A stretch of 64,000 bases of DNA from Phytohabitans suffuscus (lineage in GTDB: Bacteria > Actinomycetota > Actinomycetes > Mycobacteriales > Micromonosporaceae): positions 7,254,320-7,318,319 of the forward strand of contig NZ_AP022871.1 in the NCBI RefSeq assembly GCF_011764565.1, read 5' to 3'. A program made the translations under genes and the position numbers. Shown in pieces: positions 45,005 to 53,064 of the stretch. The notes beneath the pieces were generated by a model. It had not been told where the DNA came from, made no database searches, and saw only the letters and a list, made by a program, of their open reading frames with translations. The first letter of the stretch is position 1; the number at the start of each line of letters is the position of its first letter.

Positions 45005-45724
45005 ATGACCAACGAGGTGACCGTTCCGCTGCTGCCGTGCGCGTCCATTGACGACATCGAAGCCTTCTACGGAGTTCTCGGTTTCCGCACCACGTACAAG
45101 CAACGCAAGCCCAACGCGTGTGTGGCGGTGCAGCGGGAAGACCTGCATCTGCAGTTCTTCGAGATCGCCGGATTCGACCCGGAGCAGTCCTATGGCTCCT
45201 GTCTCGTCATCACCGCGGACATCGAGGGACTGCACCGGGCATTCGCAGCCGGCATGCGCGCCGCGTACGGCAAGGTACTGGTGTCCGGAACGCCGCGGAT
45301 GACCCGGCCCAGGGCGCGGAAGAACGCCGACGGGCTGGGCGGATTCAGCGTCATCGACCCGGGCGGCAACTGGATCCGCGTCTTTCGGGACGCCGCCACC
45401 GCGCCCGTGCCGGCCGCCACGCCTGCCGGGCGGCTGGCCAAGGCCCTGGCGAATGCTGTCGTGCAGGCCGATTCCAGGGGAAGCGTCGGGCAGGCTGTCC
45501 GGATCCTCGACAGCGCGTTGGCCCGCCCGCAGGCCGACGACGACCCGGTCGAGCAGGTAGAGGTCCTGGTCTACCGCGCCGAACTCGCGATGGTGCTGCA
45601 CGATCCCAAGACCGCGGCCGAGATGCTGGCCCGCGCCCAGTCCGTCACGCTCACGGAAGACGAATCCGAGAGGGCGGCACCCGCGCTCGACAACGCCGCC
45701 GAACTCGCAGCAGCACCGCGGTGA
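45005..45724 (+). CDS. VOC (glyoxalase/bleomycin-resistance fold) protein with C-terminal helical domain
   Basis: 239 residues; AAGGAGG lies 5 nt before the ATG and directly after the IS end. Residues 1-125: VOC fold (LLPCASIDDIEAFYGVLGF, EDLHLQFFEIAGFDP, GFSVIDPGGNWIRVF). Residues 140-239: helical repeats like a tetratricopeptide (SVGQAVRILDSALARPQADD, KTAAEMLARAQSVTLTEDE). The VOC half may bind a metal or small molecule. The IS has replaced or moved its native promoter. Confidence 0.8.
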   Translation: MTNEVTVPLLPCASIDDIEAFYGVLGFRTTYKQRKPNACVAVQREDLHLQFFEIAGFDPEQSYGSCLVITADIEGLHRAFAAGMRAAYGKVLVSGTPRMTRPRARKNADGLGGFSVIDPGGNWIRVFRDAATAPVPAATPAGRLAKALANAVVQADSRGSVGQAVRILDSALARPQADDDPVEQVEVLVYRAELAMVLHDPKTAAEMLARAQSVTLTEDESERAAPALDNAAELAAAPR

Positions 45725-45791
45725 CTCATCTCGCCCCAGCTGAGGGTGGCGAAGGGCGGGCGGGCGAGGCTGGCTGCCGCGAGTGTGTCGT

Positions 45792-46724
45792 TCAGCGCCC
45801 TGATGGCAGGTCCGGTCGGCGGTGGTCGCTGGGCCGCGAGCCGCGTACCCGTTTGAACGCCACGCTCAACGCGAACGCCCCGGAGTAGCCGACCCGCCGG
45901 GCGATCGCGTCGACGGTCAGGTCGGTGTCGCGCAGCAGCTCGACGGCGAGGGCGATCCGCCAGCCCGTCAGGTAGGTCATCGGCGGTTCGCCGACCAGCG
46001 CCGTGAAGCGGCGGGCGAACGCTGCCCGCGACACCCCGGTCTTCGCGGCGAGCTCGGCCACCGTCCACGGGTGCGCCGGGCTGTCGTGCATCAACCGCAG
46101 GGCGCTGCCCGCCCACGGGTCGTCCAGCGCGCGGCACCAGCCCGGGGCGTCGTCGAGCCACCCGCGTAGCGCCGATACCAGGATCAGGTCCAGCAACCGT
46201 TCCAGCACCAGCTTCTGCCCCGGCCGGTCGCGGGTCACCTCCTCGGCCATCGCTTCCGCCGATGTGACCGTGTTGCCGGCGGCGGGCACGACCAGGAGGG
46301 AGGGGAGGGCGTGCCGCAAGCGGTCGCTGAGCCCACCCCGGCGTTCGAACGCCCCGCTGAGCAGCACAGGGCTGTCGTCGGGGCGGTCGTCGTCCCGCCT
46401 GCCGCAGGAACGCGTGGGCCCGGTGCCGCCGGGGCAGTAGTCGGCCGCGGTGACCGTCCACGTAGGGCCCGGCGACAGGGCGGACGACGGGGCGTCGGCC
46501 ACGGCGTGCGGCACGTCGCCGCGCACGACGGCGACATCGCCCTCGGCGATGCGCACCGGATCCCGGCCGTCGGCGACCACCCAGGCGTGGCCTCGCAGCA
46601 TCGTGGCCAGCATCAGCGGGGCACCGGTGGACATCCGCAGCGCCCAGGGCGGTCGCAGGACCGCCGGCCGGAACACCGCACCACGGCCCCACATGTCCGC
46701 CAGCAGCTCGGAGACGGCGTCCAC
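45792..46724 (-). CDS. AraC-family transcriptional regulator (cupin-type, AraC_binding)
   Basis: 310 residues from GTG 46724. The N-terminal cupin-like part (FRPAVLRPPWALRMSTGAPL, AHAV-like GDVPHAVADAPS) is followed by a C-terminal double HTH: TVAELAAKTGVSRAAFARRFTALVGEPPMTYL and LAVELLRDTDLTVDAIARRVGYSGAFALSVAFKRV. It is divergent from the NAD(P)-binding gene at 46806, which is its probable target. TACACT a few bases before the GTG suggests a leaderless transcript. Confidence 0.85.
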   Translation of the reverse strand: MDAVSELLADMWGRGAVFRPAVLRPPWALRMSTGAPLMLATMLRGHAWVVADGRDPVRIAEGDVAVVRGDVPHAVADAPSSALSPGPTWTVTAADYCPGGTGPTRSCGRRDDDRPDDSPVLLSGAFERRGGLSDRLRHALPSLLVVPAAGNTVTSAEAMAEEVTRDRPGQKLVLERLLDLILVSALRGWLDDAPGWCRALDDPWAGSALRLMHDSPAHPWTVAELAAKTGVSRAAFARRFTALVGEPPMTYLTGWRIALAVELLRDTDLTVDAIARRVGYSGAFALSVAFKRVRGSRPSDHRRPDLPSGR

Positions 46725-46805
46725 CGTGCCGAGTGTAGACGTCGTGACATCGGTCAGATCGTCCAGAACATGGATCCTCGCGTCCCGCCCCGGTTGGCTC
46801 GGGTC

Positions 46806-47627
46806 ATGAACGCACAACCGATCCTCGTCACCGGTGCCACCGGTAAGTCCGGTCGCCGCGTCGTCGCCCGTCTGCGCGCCCGTGGGATACCGGTGCGCGC
46901 TGCGTCCCGCACCGGCGAGCATCTGTTCAACTGGACCGAACCCGGCACCTGGGACGCCGCGCTCGACGGCGTGCGCGCGCTCTACCTGGTGCAGCTCAAC
47001 GGCAGCCGGCTCGTCCGCCCGTTCATCGAGGCCGCGGTGCGCCACGGAGTACGGCGCGTCGTCCTGGCCTCGGGCCGCGGCCTCGACGATCCCGACTACA
47101 TCCAGGGCAGCGCAGCCATCCGGGACGCGGCGCTCGACAGCGAAGCCGCCGTACGCGACAGCGGGCTGGAGTGGACGATCAGCCGCCCCGGCTGGTTCGC
47201 GCAGACCTTCACCGAGGGCATCTACGCCAACGCCGTCCGAGCCGGTGAGCTGCGCCTGCCCGCCGGTGACGGCGCCGCCAGTTTCCTCGACGCCGACGAC
47301 GTCGCCGCAGTGGTGGTCACCGCCCTCACCGAGGACGGCCACACGGGCCAGACCTACGAGCTGTCCGGCCCAAACGCCGTGACGCTCACCGAAGTGGTCG
47401 CCACCCTCTCCGAGGCCACCGGCCGCACCATCCGGTACGTGCCGGTATCGAGGCGAGAGTACGTAGCCGAGCTCGTGAAGCAGGGCGTACCAGCCACGGA
47501 CGCCGAAGCGTTCGCCAACGTGGCCGAGTCACTGCGCCTGGGCAAGGACGCACACGTGTCCGACGGTGTGCGGCGCGCCCTCGGCCGCCCACCACGAACC
47601 TTCGCCGAGGCGATTCAGGGCGCATAG
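46806..47627 (+). CDS. NmrA-like NAD(P)-binding oxidoreductase
   Basis: 273 residues. Rossmann motif LVTGATGKSGRRVV at the N-terminus, then RAASRTGE, the catalytic-region strand VVLASGRG and a hydrophobic pocket EWTISRPGWFAQTFTEG. This is the NmrA/SDR-a5 subgroup, often a quinone reductase or redox sensor (QorB-like). Divergent AraC gene upstream, 81 bp gap; terminator hairpin just after. Confidence 0.85.
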   Translation: MNAQPILVTGATGKSGRRVVARLRARGIPVRAASRTGEHLFNWTEPGTWDAALDGVRALYLVQLNGSRLVRPFIEAAVRHGVRRVVLASGRGLDDPDYIQGSAAIRDAALDSEAAVRDSGLEWTISRPGWFAQTFTEGIYANAVRAGELRLPAGDGAASFLDADDVAAVVVTALTEDGHTGQTYELSGPNAVTLTEVVATLSEATGRTIRYVPVSRREYVAELVKQGVPATDAEAFANVAESLRLGKDAHVSDGVRRALGRPPRTFAEAIQGA

Positions 47628-47638
47628 CCCCTCTATGG

Positions 47639-47673
47639 CGTGAACGACGGCGGTGCCGCCGTCGTCGTTCACG
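47639..47673. terminator. bidirectional hairpin between convergent genes
   Basis: CGTGAACGACGGCGG pairs with CCGCCGTCGTTCACG-type sequence (one 3-base bulge), between two genes facing each other (47627 and 47711). It can serve both strands. Confidence 0.65.
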
Positions 47674-47710
47674 TCCACAGCGGCGCCGCTGCGTCGTGTC
47701 CGTCGCGGCC

Positions 47711-48238
47711 TCAGCTCCGGTCGGGTATGACGATCAGACTGAGTAGGCGCCGTGTGCGCCCGTGGCCGGGTTCGTTGTCCTTCTGGGCCGCGATGACCGA
47801 CCGTAGCGTCGCGACGAGCTCGGCCAGTTCGTCGTCGGTGAGCCACAGCGCTCCCTGGCGGTAGGTGACGCCGTCGGTGGCAGGGTCGGCTGTCTTGCCT
47901 GTCAGATAGCGGTCGAAGTCCGCCAGCAGTCCGCCGGTGAACGCGGTGAAGGCGCGTCGGTGGTCCTCCGTGCTCATGGCGGCCCGTTGTGCCGGGTCGA
48001 GCTCGGCGCGGTCCCATCGCAGCCGGTAGGTCCGCTCGACCGCGCCCCGCACCCGCGTCTCGGCCAGGATCTCCAGGACGTCCCCGGCGGCGAGCGCGGC
48101 GATGTGCCGGTAGATCGTCGCGGGCGGAATGTCCGGCAACCGGGCCCTGAGCTGGGTGGTGGTGCTGGGTCGGCCGTCCAGCAGCGCCTGGATGATGCGT
48201 AGCCGGACGGGGTGCATCAGCAGTTCCAGATCAGCCAT
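47711..48238 (-). CDS. winged-helix regulator (ArsR/HTH_20 type)
   Basis: 175 residues from ATG 48238 (GTG 48244 alternative). HTH: LMHPVRLRIIQALLDGRPSTTTQLRARLPDIPPATIYRHIAAL; then an effector-like helical part (STEDHRRAFTAFTGGLLADFDRYL). It is divergent from the alpha/beta hydrolase, and the 65-bp gap contains a 20-bp inverted repeat, so it probably controls that gene. The start overlaps an AT-rich promoter-like patch. Confidence 0.85.
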   Translation of the reverse strand: MADLELLMHPVRLRIIQALLDGRPSTTTQLRARLPDIPPATIYRHIAALAAGDVLEILAETRVRGAVERTYRLRWDRAELDPAQRAAMSTEDHRRAFTAFTGGLLADFDRYLTGKTADPATDGVTYRQGALWLTDDELAELVATLRSVIAAQKDNEPGHGRTRRLLSLIVIPDRS

Positions 48239-48263
48239 AGCCACATTATTACCAGGGTGATAC

Positions 48264-48283
48264 CGTTCTCATCCGTGAGAACG
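48264..48283. promoter_or_regulatory. operator candidate CGTTCTCA-N4-TGAGAACG
   Basis: Perfect 8-base arms with a TCCG spacer, between the divergent regulator and hydrolase genes. Its size suits a dimeric winged-helix protein. Confidence 0.6.
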
Positions 48284-48303
48284 TTGGGCGAAGGATCGGA
48301 GGA

Positions 48304-49299
48304 ATGGACGTGACTACGCGCGATTCGTCGGCGACCGGTGGTATCCGGGTGATGGACATGGCGGCGCGGGCGGACGACGGCGTCGCCCTGGCGGGCACCT
48401 TGACCCTCCCCGCCGGTGCCGGGCCGCACCCGGCGGCCCTGCTGCTGCCCGGCTCCGGGCGGCTGGACCGCGACTCGAACGCCGGTCGGCTGCGGATGTC
48501 ACTGGGTGGTCCCTTGGCCGAGGCCCTGGCCCGGCGCGGCGTCGCCTCGCTGCGCTACGACCGCCGCGGTGTCGCGCAAACCCCCGGAGACTGGCGGTCG
48601 GTCGGCTTCCTCGACAACCGCGCCGACGCGGCGGCCGCCTTGCGCGCGTTGCGCCGGCATCCCGAGATCCGGGCCGGCGCGACCGGTGTGATCGGACACA
48701 GCGAAGGCGCGGTACACGCCGTGTGGCTCGGCGCGCACGAACGGCCGGCGGCGGTCGTGCTGCTCGCCGGCTACGCCCGACCGGGCCGGCAGGCCCTCTT
48801 CTGGCAGGCGGCCAGGATCGCCGACACGCTGCCCCGCCCGCTCCGACCGCTGCTGCCACTCGTACGACGGATCGCCTTGGGGAAGCTCGCCAGACTGGAG
48901 CGGACCACGACCGACACCGCCCGGATCGGCGGGGTTCGAACCAACGCCCGCTGGTGGCGGGAGCAACTCGCCTACGACCCCCGCGTGGACCTGGCCCGCA
49001 TCCAGTCACCCGTACTCGCCGTCACCGGCGACAAGGACATCCAGGTCGCCCCCGACGACCTCGCCGAGGTCGAGCGGCTGGTCCCCGACGATGTCGAAAT
49101 CCACCGGATCCCCGACCTGACCCACCTGCTGCGACGCGACGCCGGCCGCCCATCGCTGCTGTCCTACTCCCGGCTGCTGCGCCAACCGGTCGACGCGGAT
49201 CTCCTCGCCCACGTCGCGGACTGGACAAGCACCCAACTCCAGTCGCACGACTGGCCCGCGACCGGCATGACCCGATCAAGCGGACCGTACCTCCAGTGA
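48304..49299 (+). CDS. alpha/beta hydrolase (serine hydrolase)
   Basis: 331 residues, GGAGGA right before the ATG. Strand LALLLPGSGRLDRD-type oxyanion region (AALLLPGSGRLDRDSN), nucleophile GHSEGAVHAVWLG, acid in AVTGDKDIQV, His in PDLTHLLRRD. No signal peptide. Substrate unknown; it belongs to the general esterase/lipase group. It is controlled most likely by the divergent HTH gene. Confidence 0.85.
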   Translation: MDVTTRDSSATGGIRVMDMAARADDGVALAGTLTLPAGAGPHPAALLLPGSGRLDRDSNAGRLRMSLGGPLAEALARRGVASLRYDRRGVAQTPGDWRSVGFLDNRADAAAALRALRRHPEIRAGATGVIGHSEGAVHAVWLGAHERPAAVVLLAGYARPGRQALFWQAARIADTLPRPLRPLLPLVRRIALGKLARLERTTTDTARIGGVRTNARWWREQLAYDPRVDLARIQSPVLAVTGDKDIQVAPDDLAEVERLVPDDVEIHRIPDLTHLLRRDAGRPSLLSYSRLLRQPVDADLLAHVADWTSTQLQSHDWPATGMTRSSGPYLQ

Positions 49300-49460
49300 C
49301 GTACTACGAAATCATGAACCGCTGGCGGCCTTACCGAGGGGCCGAGGCTGACGCGCGTTCGAGATTGTTCGGAACTGTTCGAACGTCTGGCCGCGTCGGT
49401 CATTGATGACGACCATCGTTGGTGACGGCCACTCCGGTCGTCACCAACGGAGGTGGGCGG

Positions 49461-49886
49461 ATGATCCGGAAGAAGTCGCGCTGGTTCGGCGGCGCGCTGA
49501 TGGCGATGGTGCTCACGGGCACCGGGCTCGTGGCGGCCCCGGGTACCGCCCAGGCGGCGTCGCCGATGACAGCGTTCTCGGCCGAGGCCTACGACTACTA
49601 CGCCGGCTATGCGTGGGCGACCTGGAGCAACACCGGGCAGTACTCGTCGTTCAAGGTCTGCGACGATGGCGCACCGGATGGTCACCGCGCCGTCGGCTAC
49701 ATCTCGTGGCAAGGCGGAGGGTCGATCTCACGGCAAGCCGCCGGCGGCACCGGCACCTGCTCCGTATCGACCAATGTCTACATTCCAGCGGGCAGGCGGG
49801 TCACGATGTACGCGTGCGAACGCAAAGGTCCGAACCCACCCGACATACTGTGCGGCGCCCCGATCGAGCGCATCGCGGGATCATGA
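49461..49886 (+). CDS. small secreted protein
   Basis: 141 residues, GGAGGTGGGCGG before the ATG. Signal MIRKKSRWFGGALMAMVLTG ... APGTAQA-AS. The mature part has Tyr/Trp-rich strands (YDYYAGYAWATWSNTGQYSSF) and four Cys (KVCDD, GTCSV, YACER, ILCGAP) expected to make two disulfides. Resembles small beta-sheet extracellular proteins; no known family. Confidence 0.78.
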   Translation: MIRKKSRWFGGALMAMVLTGTGLVAAPGTAQAASPMTAFSAEAYDYYAGYAWATWSNTGQYSSFKVCDDGAPDGHRAVGYISWQGGGSISRQAAGGTGTCSVSTNVYIPAGRRVTMYACERKGPNPPDILCGAPIERIAGS

Positions 49887-49899
49887 GCCCGGCCGCTGC

Positions 49900-50155
49900 C
49901 GCGACGGTGCTGGCCGATAGTGCGGATGTCGTTGCCGCGTCGGTCCTCTTCGATCCGCATGACGAGGTTGCGGAAGCCGCTGCCCAGCATGAGGCGCCAC
50001 CAGCCGTCGGCGTTGGCGACCGAGGTTACGTAGTCGCGGTGGGTGAGGCGCGCGCCGGGGACGCCCGCCGCCGCGACCGTCGACCGCAGGAGTGTGCGGC
50101 CGGTACCGCAGCCGAGCCCCTGCGGCCCGACCTGAAGTCCACCTAGGACAGTCAT
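49900..50155 (-). pseudogene. chimeric remnant: aldo/keto reductase start joined to a methyltransferase piece
   Basis: ATG 50155 overlaps the stop of the 46-residue ORF (ATGA). The first 16 residues (MTVLGGLQVGPQGLGC) are those of aldo/keto reductases, then the frame reads GTGRTLLR and later RLTHRDYVTSVANADGWWRL..GSGFRNLVM, which looks like the end of a SAM methyltransferase. The join lies within GLGC|GTG. No complete domain of either is present. Confidence 0.45.
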
Positions 50156-50292
50156 ACGTCCGCCGCCGGTTCGAGGGCGGCGCCGGGCAGATAGCGGCCG
50201 TTTTGCTCTGCGAACGCCAAAACCTCCTGTGCCGTGGCCGGCCGCCTACGCTGCACAGGCTCCTGATCAGACGGATCCTGCCTGTCTGTCAC
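50152..50292 (-). CDS. 46-residue ORF of unknown function (possible precursor peptide)
   Basis: Starts at GTG 50292 with GGGAGG 6 nt upstream, ends at TGA 50154-50152 overlapping the next ATG. The protein is VTDRQDPSDQEPVQRRRPAT followed by AQEVLAFAEQNGRYLPGAAL and EPAADV. A charged leader-like start, a helical middle and a short hydrophobic-Pro-rich end. It follows the FAD oxidoreductase gene after 130 bp on the same strand. Nothing homologous is recognised; the good ribosome site argues that it is made. Confidence 0.45.
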   Translation of the reverse strand: MTDRQDPSDQEPVQRRRPATAQEVLAFAEQNGRYLPGAALEPAADV

Positions 50293-50423
50293 CGCGAGCC
50301 TCCCCATCACTACCCGGTTGGGCCGGCGGGGGTGGTGGTGCCGTGGCCAGGCAGCGGGTGTCGCTATGGCAGGAGAGGTAAGCTCCTCCGGGCCACCCGA
50401 CCCTGGCCCAGCCCGCTGGGTGC

Positions 50424-51455
50424 CTACATGTAGTCGACCGCGTCGTCGGTACCCGCCGTCACGGCGGTGGCGAGTAGGTCGCCGAGCAGTGGGGCGAACT
50501 TGAACAGGTTGTCGCCGTAGACGGCGGTGAACGGGCCGTTGCGGCGCAGGTGGAAGCCGTCGCCGAGCTCGGCCATGGTGGTGCAGTAGAGCTCGTCCAG
50601 CACGGTCGGCTCGACCCCGTCGAGGTGTTCGCGGACGTAGTCGACGACCGCCTCGCGGGAAGCGCGGACCGCCTCGTCCCGCCCCACCTCCCAGGCGACC
50701 GAGGCGGCGTCGGGCAGGCCGCCCACTGTCCACCGGCCGGGCCCGGCCATGTGCTGGTACGTGCTCAGCACGCCCGGGGTCTCGTCGATCCAGCTGCGCA
50801 GCGGCCCGCCCCGCGAGGTGGCGAACGTGAACCGGACGTGGTGCTCCAGCACGGTCGGCGTGTAGATGCCCACCTGCGCGGCGAGCGGCGAGGTGCCCGC
50901 GCCGGCCGCGATCAGTACCGCGTCGGCGTCGAACAGGCCGTCCGAGGTGTGCACGCGGGCACCGGAGCCCCGCTCCTCCAGCGCGTACACGACAGCGTCC
51001 CGCAAGGACCGGCCCAGACGGCCGACGAGGTAGTTCCCGGCGCTCACCGTCTCGATCGCGCCGCCCGCGACGTCGTGCAGCAGCACGCCGGGCGCCTTGC
51101 GCACCGGCAGGCCCAGCTCGGGCCAGTCCGGCCCGACCACCTCGTACGGCGCGCCCGCCTTGCCCATGCACGCCATCCACTCCAGCGCGATCGCGCCGCT
51201 GACCAGGCAGCCGACATCCCGGATCAGCGGCCGGCCGGCGGCCTCGCTCCAGCGAGCCCAGCCGGCTCCCGCCTCGCGGGCGAGGTCGACCAGCGCGGCG
51301 CTGCCGTGGGCCAACCGGAATATCCGGGACACGCCGGTGGAGCGCTCCGCCATCGGGCCCAGGCGGTCGAGGCAGACGACGTCGTGGCCCTGGTCGAGCA
51401 GCGCGGCGGCCGAGGCCAGACCCACCACGCCCGCGCCGATCACCGCTACCTTCAT
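50424..51455 (-). CDS. FAD-dependent oxidoreductase (DAO/sarcosine oxidase-like)
   Basis: 343 residues from ATG 51455 (GAGG upstream). FAD motif KVAVIGAGVVGLASAAALLDQG (GxGxxG), then ERSTGVSRIFRLAHG and C-terminal GDNLFKFAPLLGDLLA, where the FAD-linking region of sarcosine/N-methyltryptophan oxidases (MTxDxxF-like) would be. It oxidises C-N bonds of amino acids or imines. It lies between peptide-like ORFs and a SPASM fragment on the same strand. Confidence 0.88.
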   Translation of the reverse strand: MKVAVIGAGVVGLASAAALLDQGHDVVCLDRLGPMAERSTGVSRIFRLAHGSAALVDLAREAGAGWARWSEAAGRPLIRDVGCLVSGAIALEWMACMGKAGAPYEVVGPDWPELGLPVRKAPGVLLHDVAGGAIETVSAGNYLVGRLGRSLRDAVVYALEERGSGARVHTSDGLFDADAVLIAAGAGTSPLAAQVGIYTPTVLEHHVRFTFATSRGGPLRSWIDETPGVLSTYQHMAGPGRWTVGGLPDAASVAWEVGRDEAVRASREAVVDYVREHLDGVEPTVLDELYCTTMAELGDGFHLRRNGPFTAVYGDNLFKFAPLLGDLLATAVTAGTDDAVDYM

Positions 51456-51462
51456 CGCGGCC

Positions 51463-51580
51463 TCACGCCTCCTCGAGCGGGTCGAGCGGATGGTCGCCGT
51501 AGCCGCTCCTGGCCGGCGAGTCGGCCAGCGCCCACCCGCCGCCTGACGGGACCGCTGGTGCCGTGCATCTGCATCCCCTT
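51463..51580 (-). pseudogene. small coding-like stretch before the oxidoreductase gene
   Basis: One frame ending at TGA 51465-51463 reads GGGWALADSPARSGYGDHPL then DPLEEA, with almost every third base G or C, so it looks like coding DNA. It has no start in frame: an ATG with GGGG upstream (51562 region) is in another frame, so an extra or lost base would be needed. It may be a peptide gene or the end of a lost gene. Confidence 0.3.
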
Positions 51581-51974
51581 ACTCTCCTGGTCCAGCCTGC
51601 TCAGCTGAGATCAGCGGCAGCCGCCGGACGTCCTCTGGTGGGCACTGCTCGGCGTCCGGCCAGCCGACGCGCTCGCCCGCGGCGACCACCGCGGCCGGGC
51701 AGCCCTTGCCGCATGAGCTGTTCAAGGCGCACGCGCCGCAGGTCGGGGTTGCCCCGACCTGGTAGCGCTCGTGGAAACGGCATCGGTCGTGGGGGTCGGC
51801 GATCTCGGCCTGGAGGATGTTGCCGACCAGGAACTCCGCGTCCCTGTGCCGGGACTGTGGGGTCCGCGCGGCGAAAACCAGATAGGGGCAGAGGGTGGTG
51901 TCGCCGTACTCATGACCCCTCCCAGCGCCCGTCCGTCTCAGGGGGGCGTTGACACCGTCCGGCCTTGGGACTTC
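51579..51974 (-). pseudogene. SPASM-domain fragment of a radical SAM protein
   Basis: The frame is open for about 131 codons (51974-51579) but has no usable start. It reads GHEYGDTTLCPYLVF, then CRFHERYQVGATPTCGACAL and NSSCGKGCPAAVVAAGERVG. The Cys pattern CxxC...CxxxC at the C-terminus fits SPASM auxiliary Fe-S domains of peptide-modifying radical SAM enzymes. The CxxxCxxC radical SAM domain should precede it but only about 70 bp remain before the MgtC gene. So it is a truncated remnant. Confidence 0.5.
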
Positions 51975-52042
51975 CTATCCAGCCAACGTGGTACCCGGGC
52001 GTGTCGAACATCCTCGACACCGAATCTCGACACGGCCGCCGG

Positions 52043-52762
52043 TCAGAGGCCACCCTCCAGGTTCAGGGCGTGCTCGACGCGTTGCACGCCGGGGACGTCG
52101 GTGAGCTGTTCGACGAGTTTGTCGATCGTGATCCGGCCGCGGTTGAAACGCAGGCTCGCTTCGATGAGCGGCGCTTCGCGTCCCTTCTCGGCACGCCGAG
52201 TGCCGTTGAGGCCGACGTCGAAGCCGAGATCGGTCGCCCGGCCCAGGATGGATCGAAGGGCGCCGCATCCGTCACGGTAGTGGACGACCAGGTCCCGTCC
52301 TCGTCCGGCGACCGGGATCCGGCGGGCCAGCCAGGAAAGGACGGTGACGGTGAGCAGGTGCAGGACGGTGGTGGCGGCGGCGAGGAAGGGCATGCCGGCG
52401 CCGCAGGCCATGCCGACGGCCGCGACGACCCAGATGGATGCGGCCGTGGTCAGCCCGGTGACGATGTTCTGCTTTACGAAGATCACGCCCGCGCCGAGGA
52501 ATCCGATGCCCGAGACGATCTGCGCGGCGATCCGGGACGGGTCGAGGAGTGCGTCCGGGCCCGTGACCCCGCTGAACCCGTAGGCGGAGACGAGGGTGAA
52601 GACCGCTGCCCCGACCCCGACGAGGGTATGGGTGCGCAGACCGGCGCTCTTTACCTGGCGATGCCGCTCGAGCCCGATGACTCCTGACAGGACGAACGCG
52701 AGGGTCAGGAGTGTGACCTCGGTGAACGTCGATGAGTTTACCCATTCAATATCTGGCATTTG
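52043..52762 (-). CDS. MgtC/SapB-family membrane protein
   Basis: 239 residues from ATG 52762 (GGAGAGCAA before it); an upstream GTG is possible. Four to five helices with family motifs FVLSGVIGLERHRQVKSAGLRTHTLV, and GIGFLGAGVIFVKQNIVTGLTTAASIWV. A C-terminal soluble ACT-like part (RDGCGALRSILGRATDLGFDV; DVPGVQRVEHALN) follows. Functions of MgtC relatives include Mg/ATP-synthase regulation or stress survival; the exact role here is unknown. Confidence 0.9.
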   Translation of the reverse strand, partial: QMPDIEWVNSSTFTEVTLLTLAFVLSGVIGLERHRQVKSAGLRTHTLVGVGAAVFTLVSAYGFSGVTGPDALLDPSRIAAQIVSGIGFLGAGVIFVKQNIVTGLTTAASIWVVAAVGMACGAGMPFLAAATTVLHLLTVTVLSWLARRIPVAGRGRDLVVHYRDGCGALRSILGRATDLGFDVGLNGTRRAEKGREAPLIEASLRFNRGRITIDKLVEQLTDVPGVQRVEHALNLEGGL

Positions 52763-53064
52763 CTCTCCGTTCACCTTGTCGACAGCTGGGTGCCACCTTC
52801 GCAGATCTGTTGGGGTTGCGCCAGTCCGGGGTTCCGGGTCCGGAGCGCGTGTTGGTTCTTCGCGTCGACGGTGTTCGACATTCTCGATCCCTGTCATAAC
52901 TGACTCGCGCCGGTATCGCTGGCGTCATCTGCCACTGGGAGGGCAATGTGCGAGTCCGACTCGATGCGCCGGCCGGGTGGCCGCGCGAAGCGGGACCATT
53001 TCGCGCGCCCGCGCCTCGTCGCCGATAGCCATGCTCGCTAGCTGGCGACGGGTCGGCACGGGCC
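52763..53064. other. divergent intergenic region, no gene seen
   Basis: About 300 bp between MgtC (minus) and the PfkB-type kinase (plus). It must hold both promoters. I looked for a magnesium leader structure and saw none that I can support. Confidence 0.35.

Noticed and set aside
52763..53064. Magnesium riboswitch before MgtC
   Set aside because: No recognisable M-box or other leader structure could be seen.
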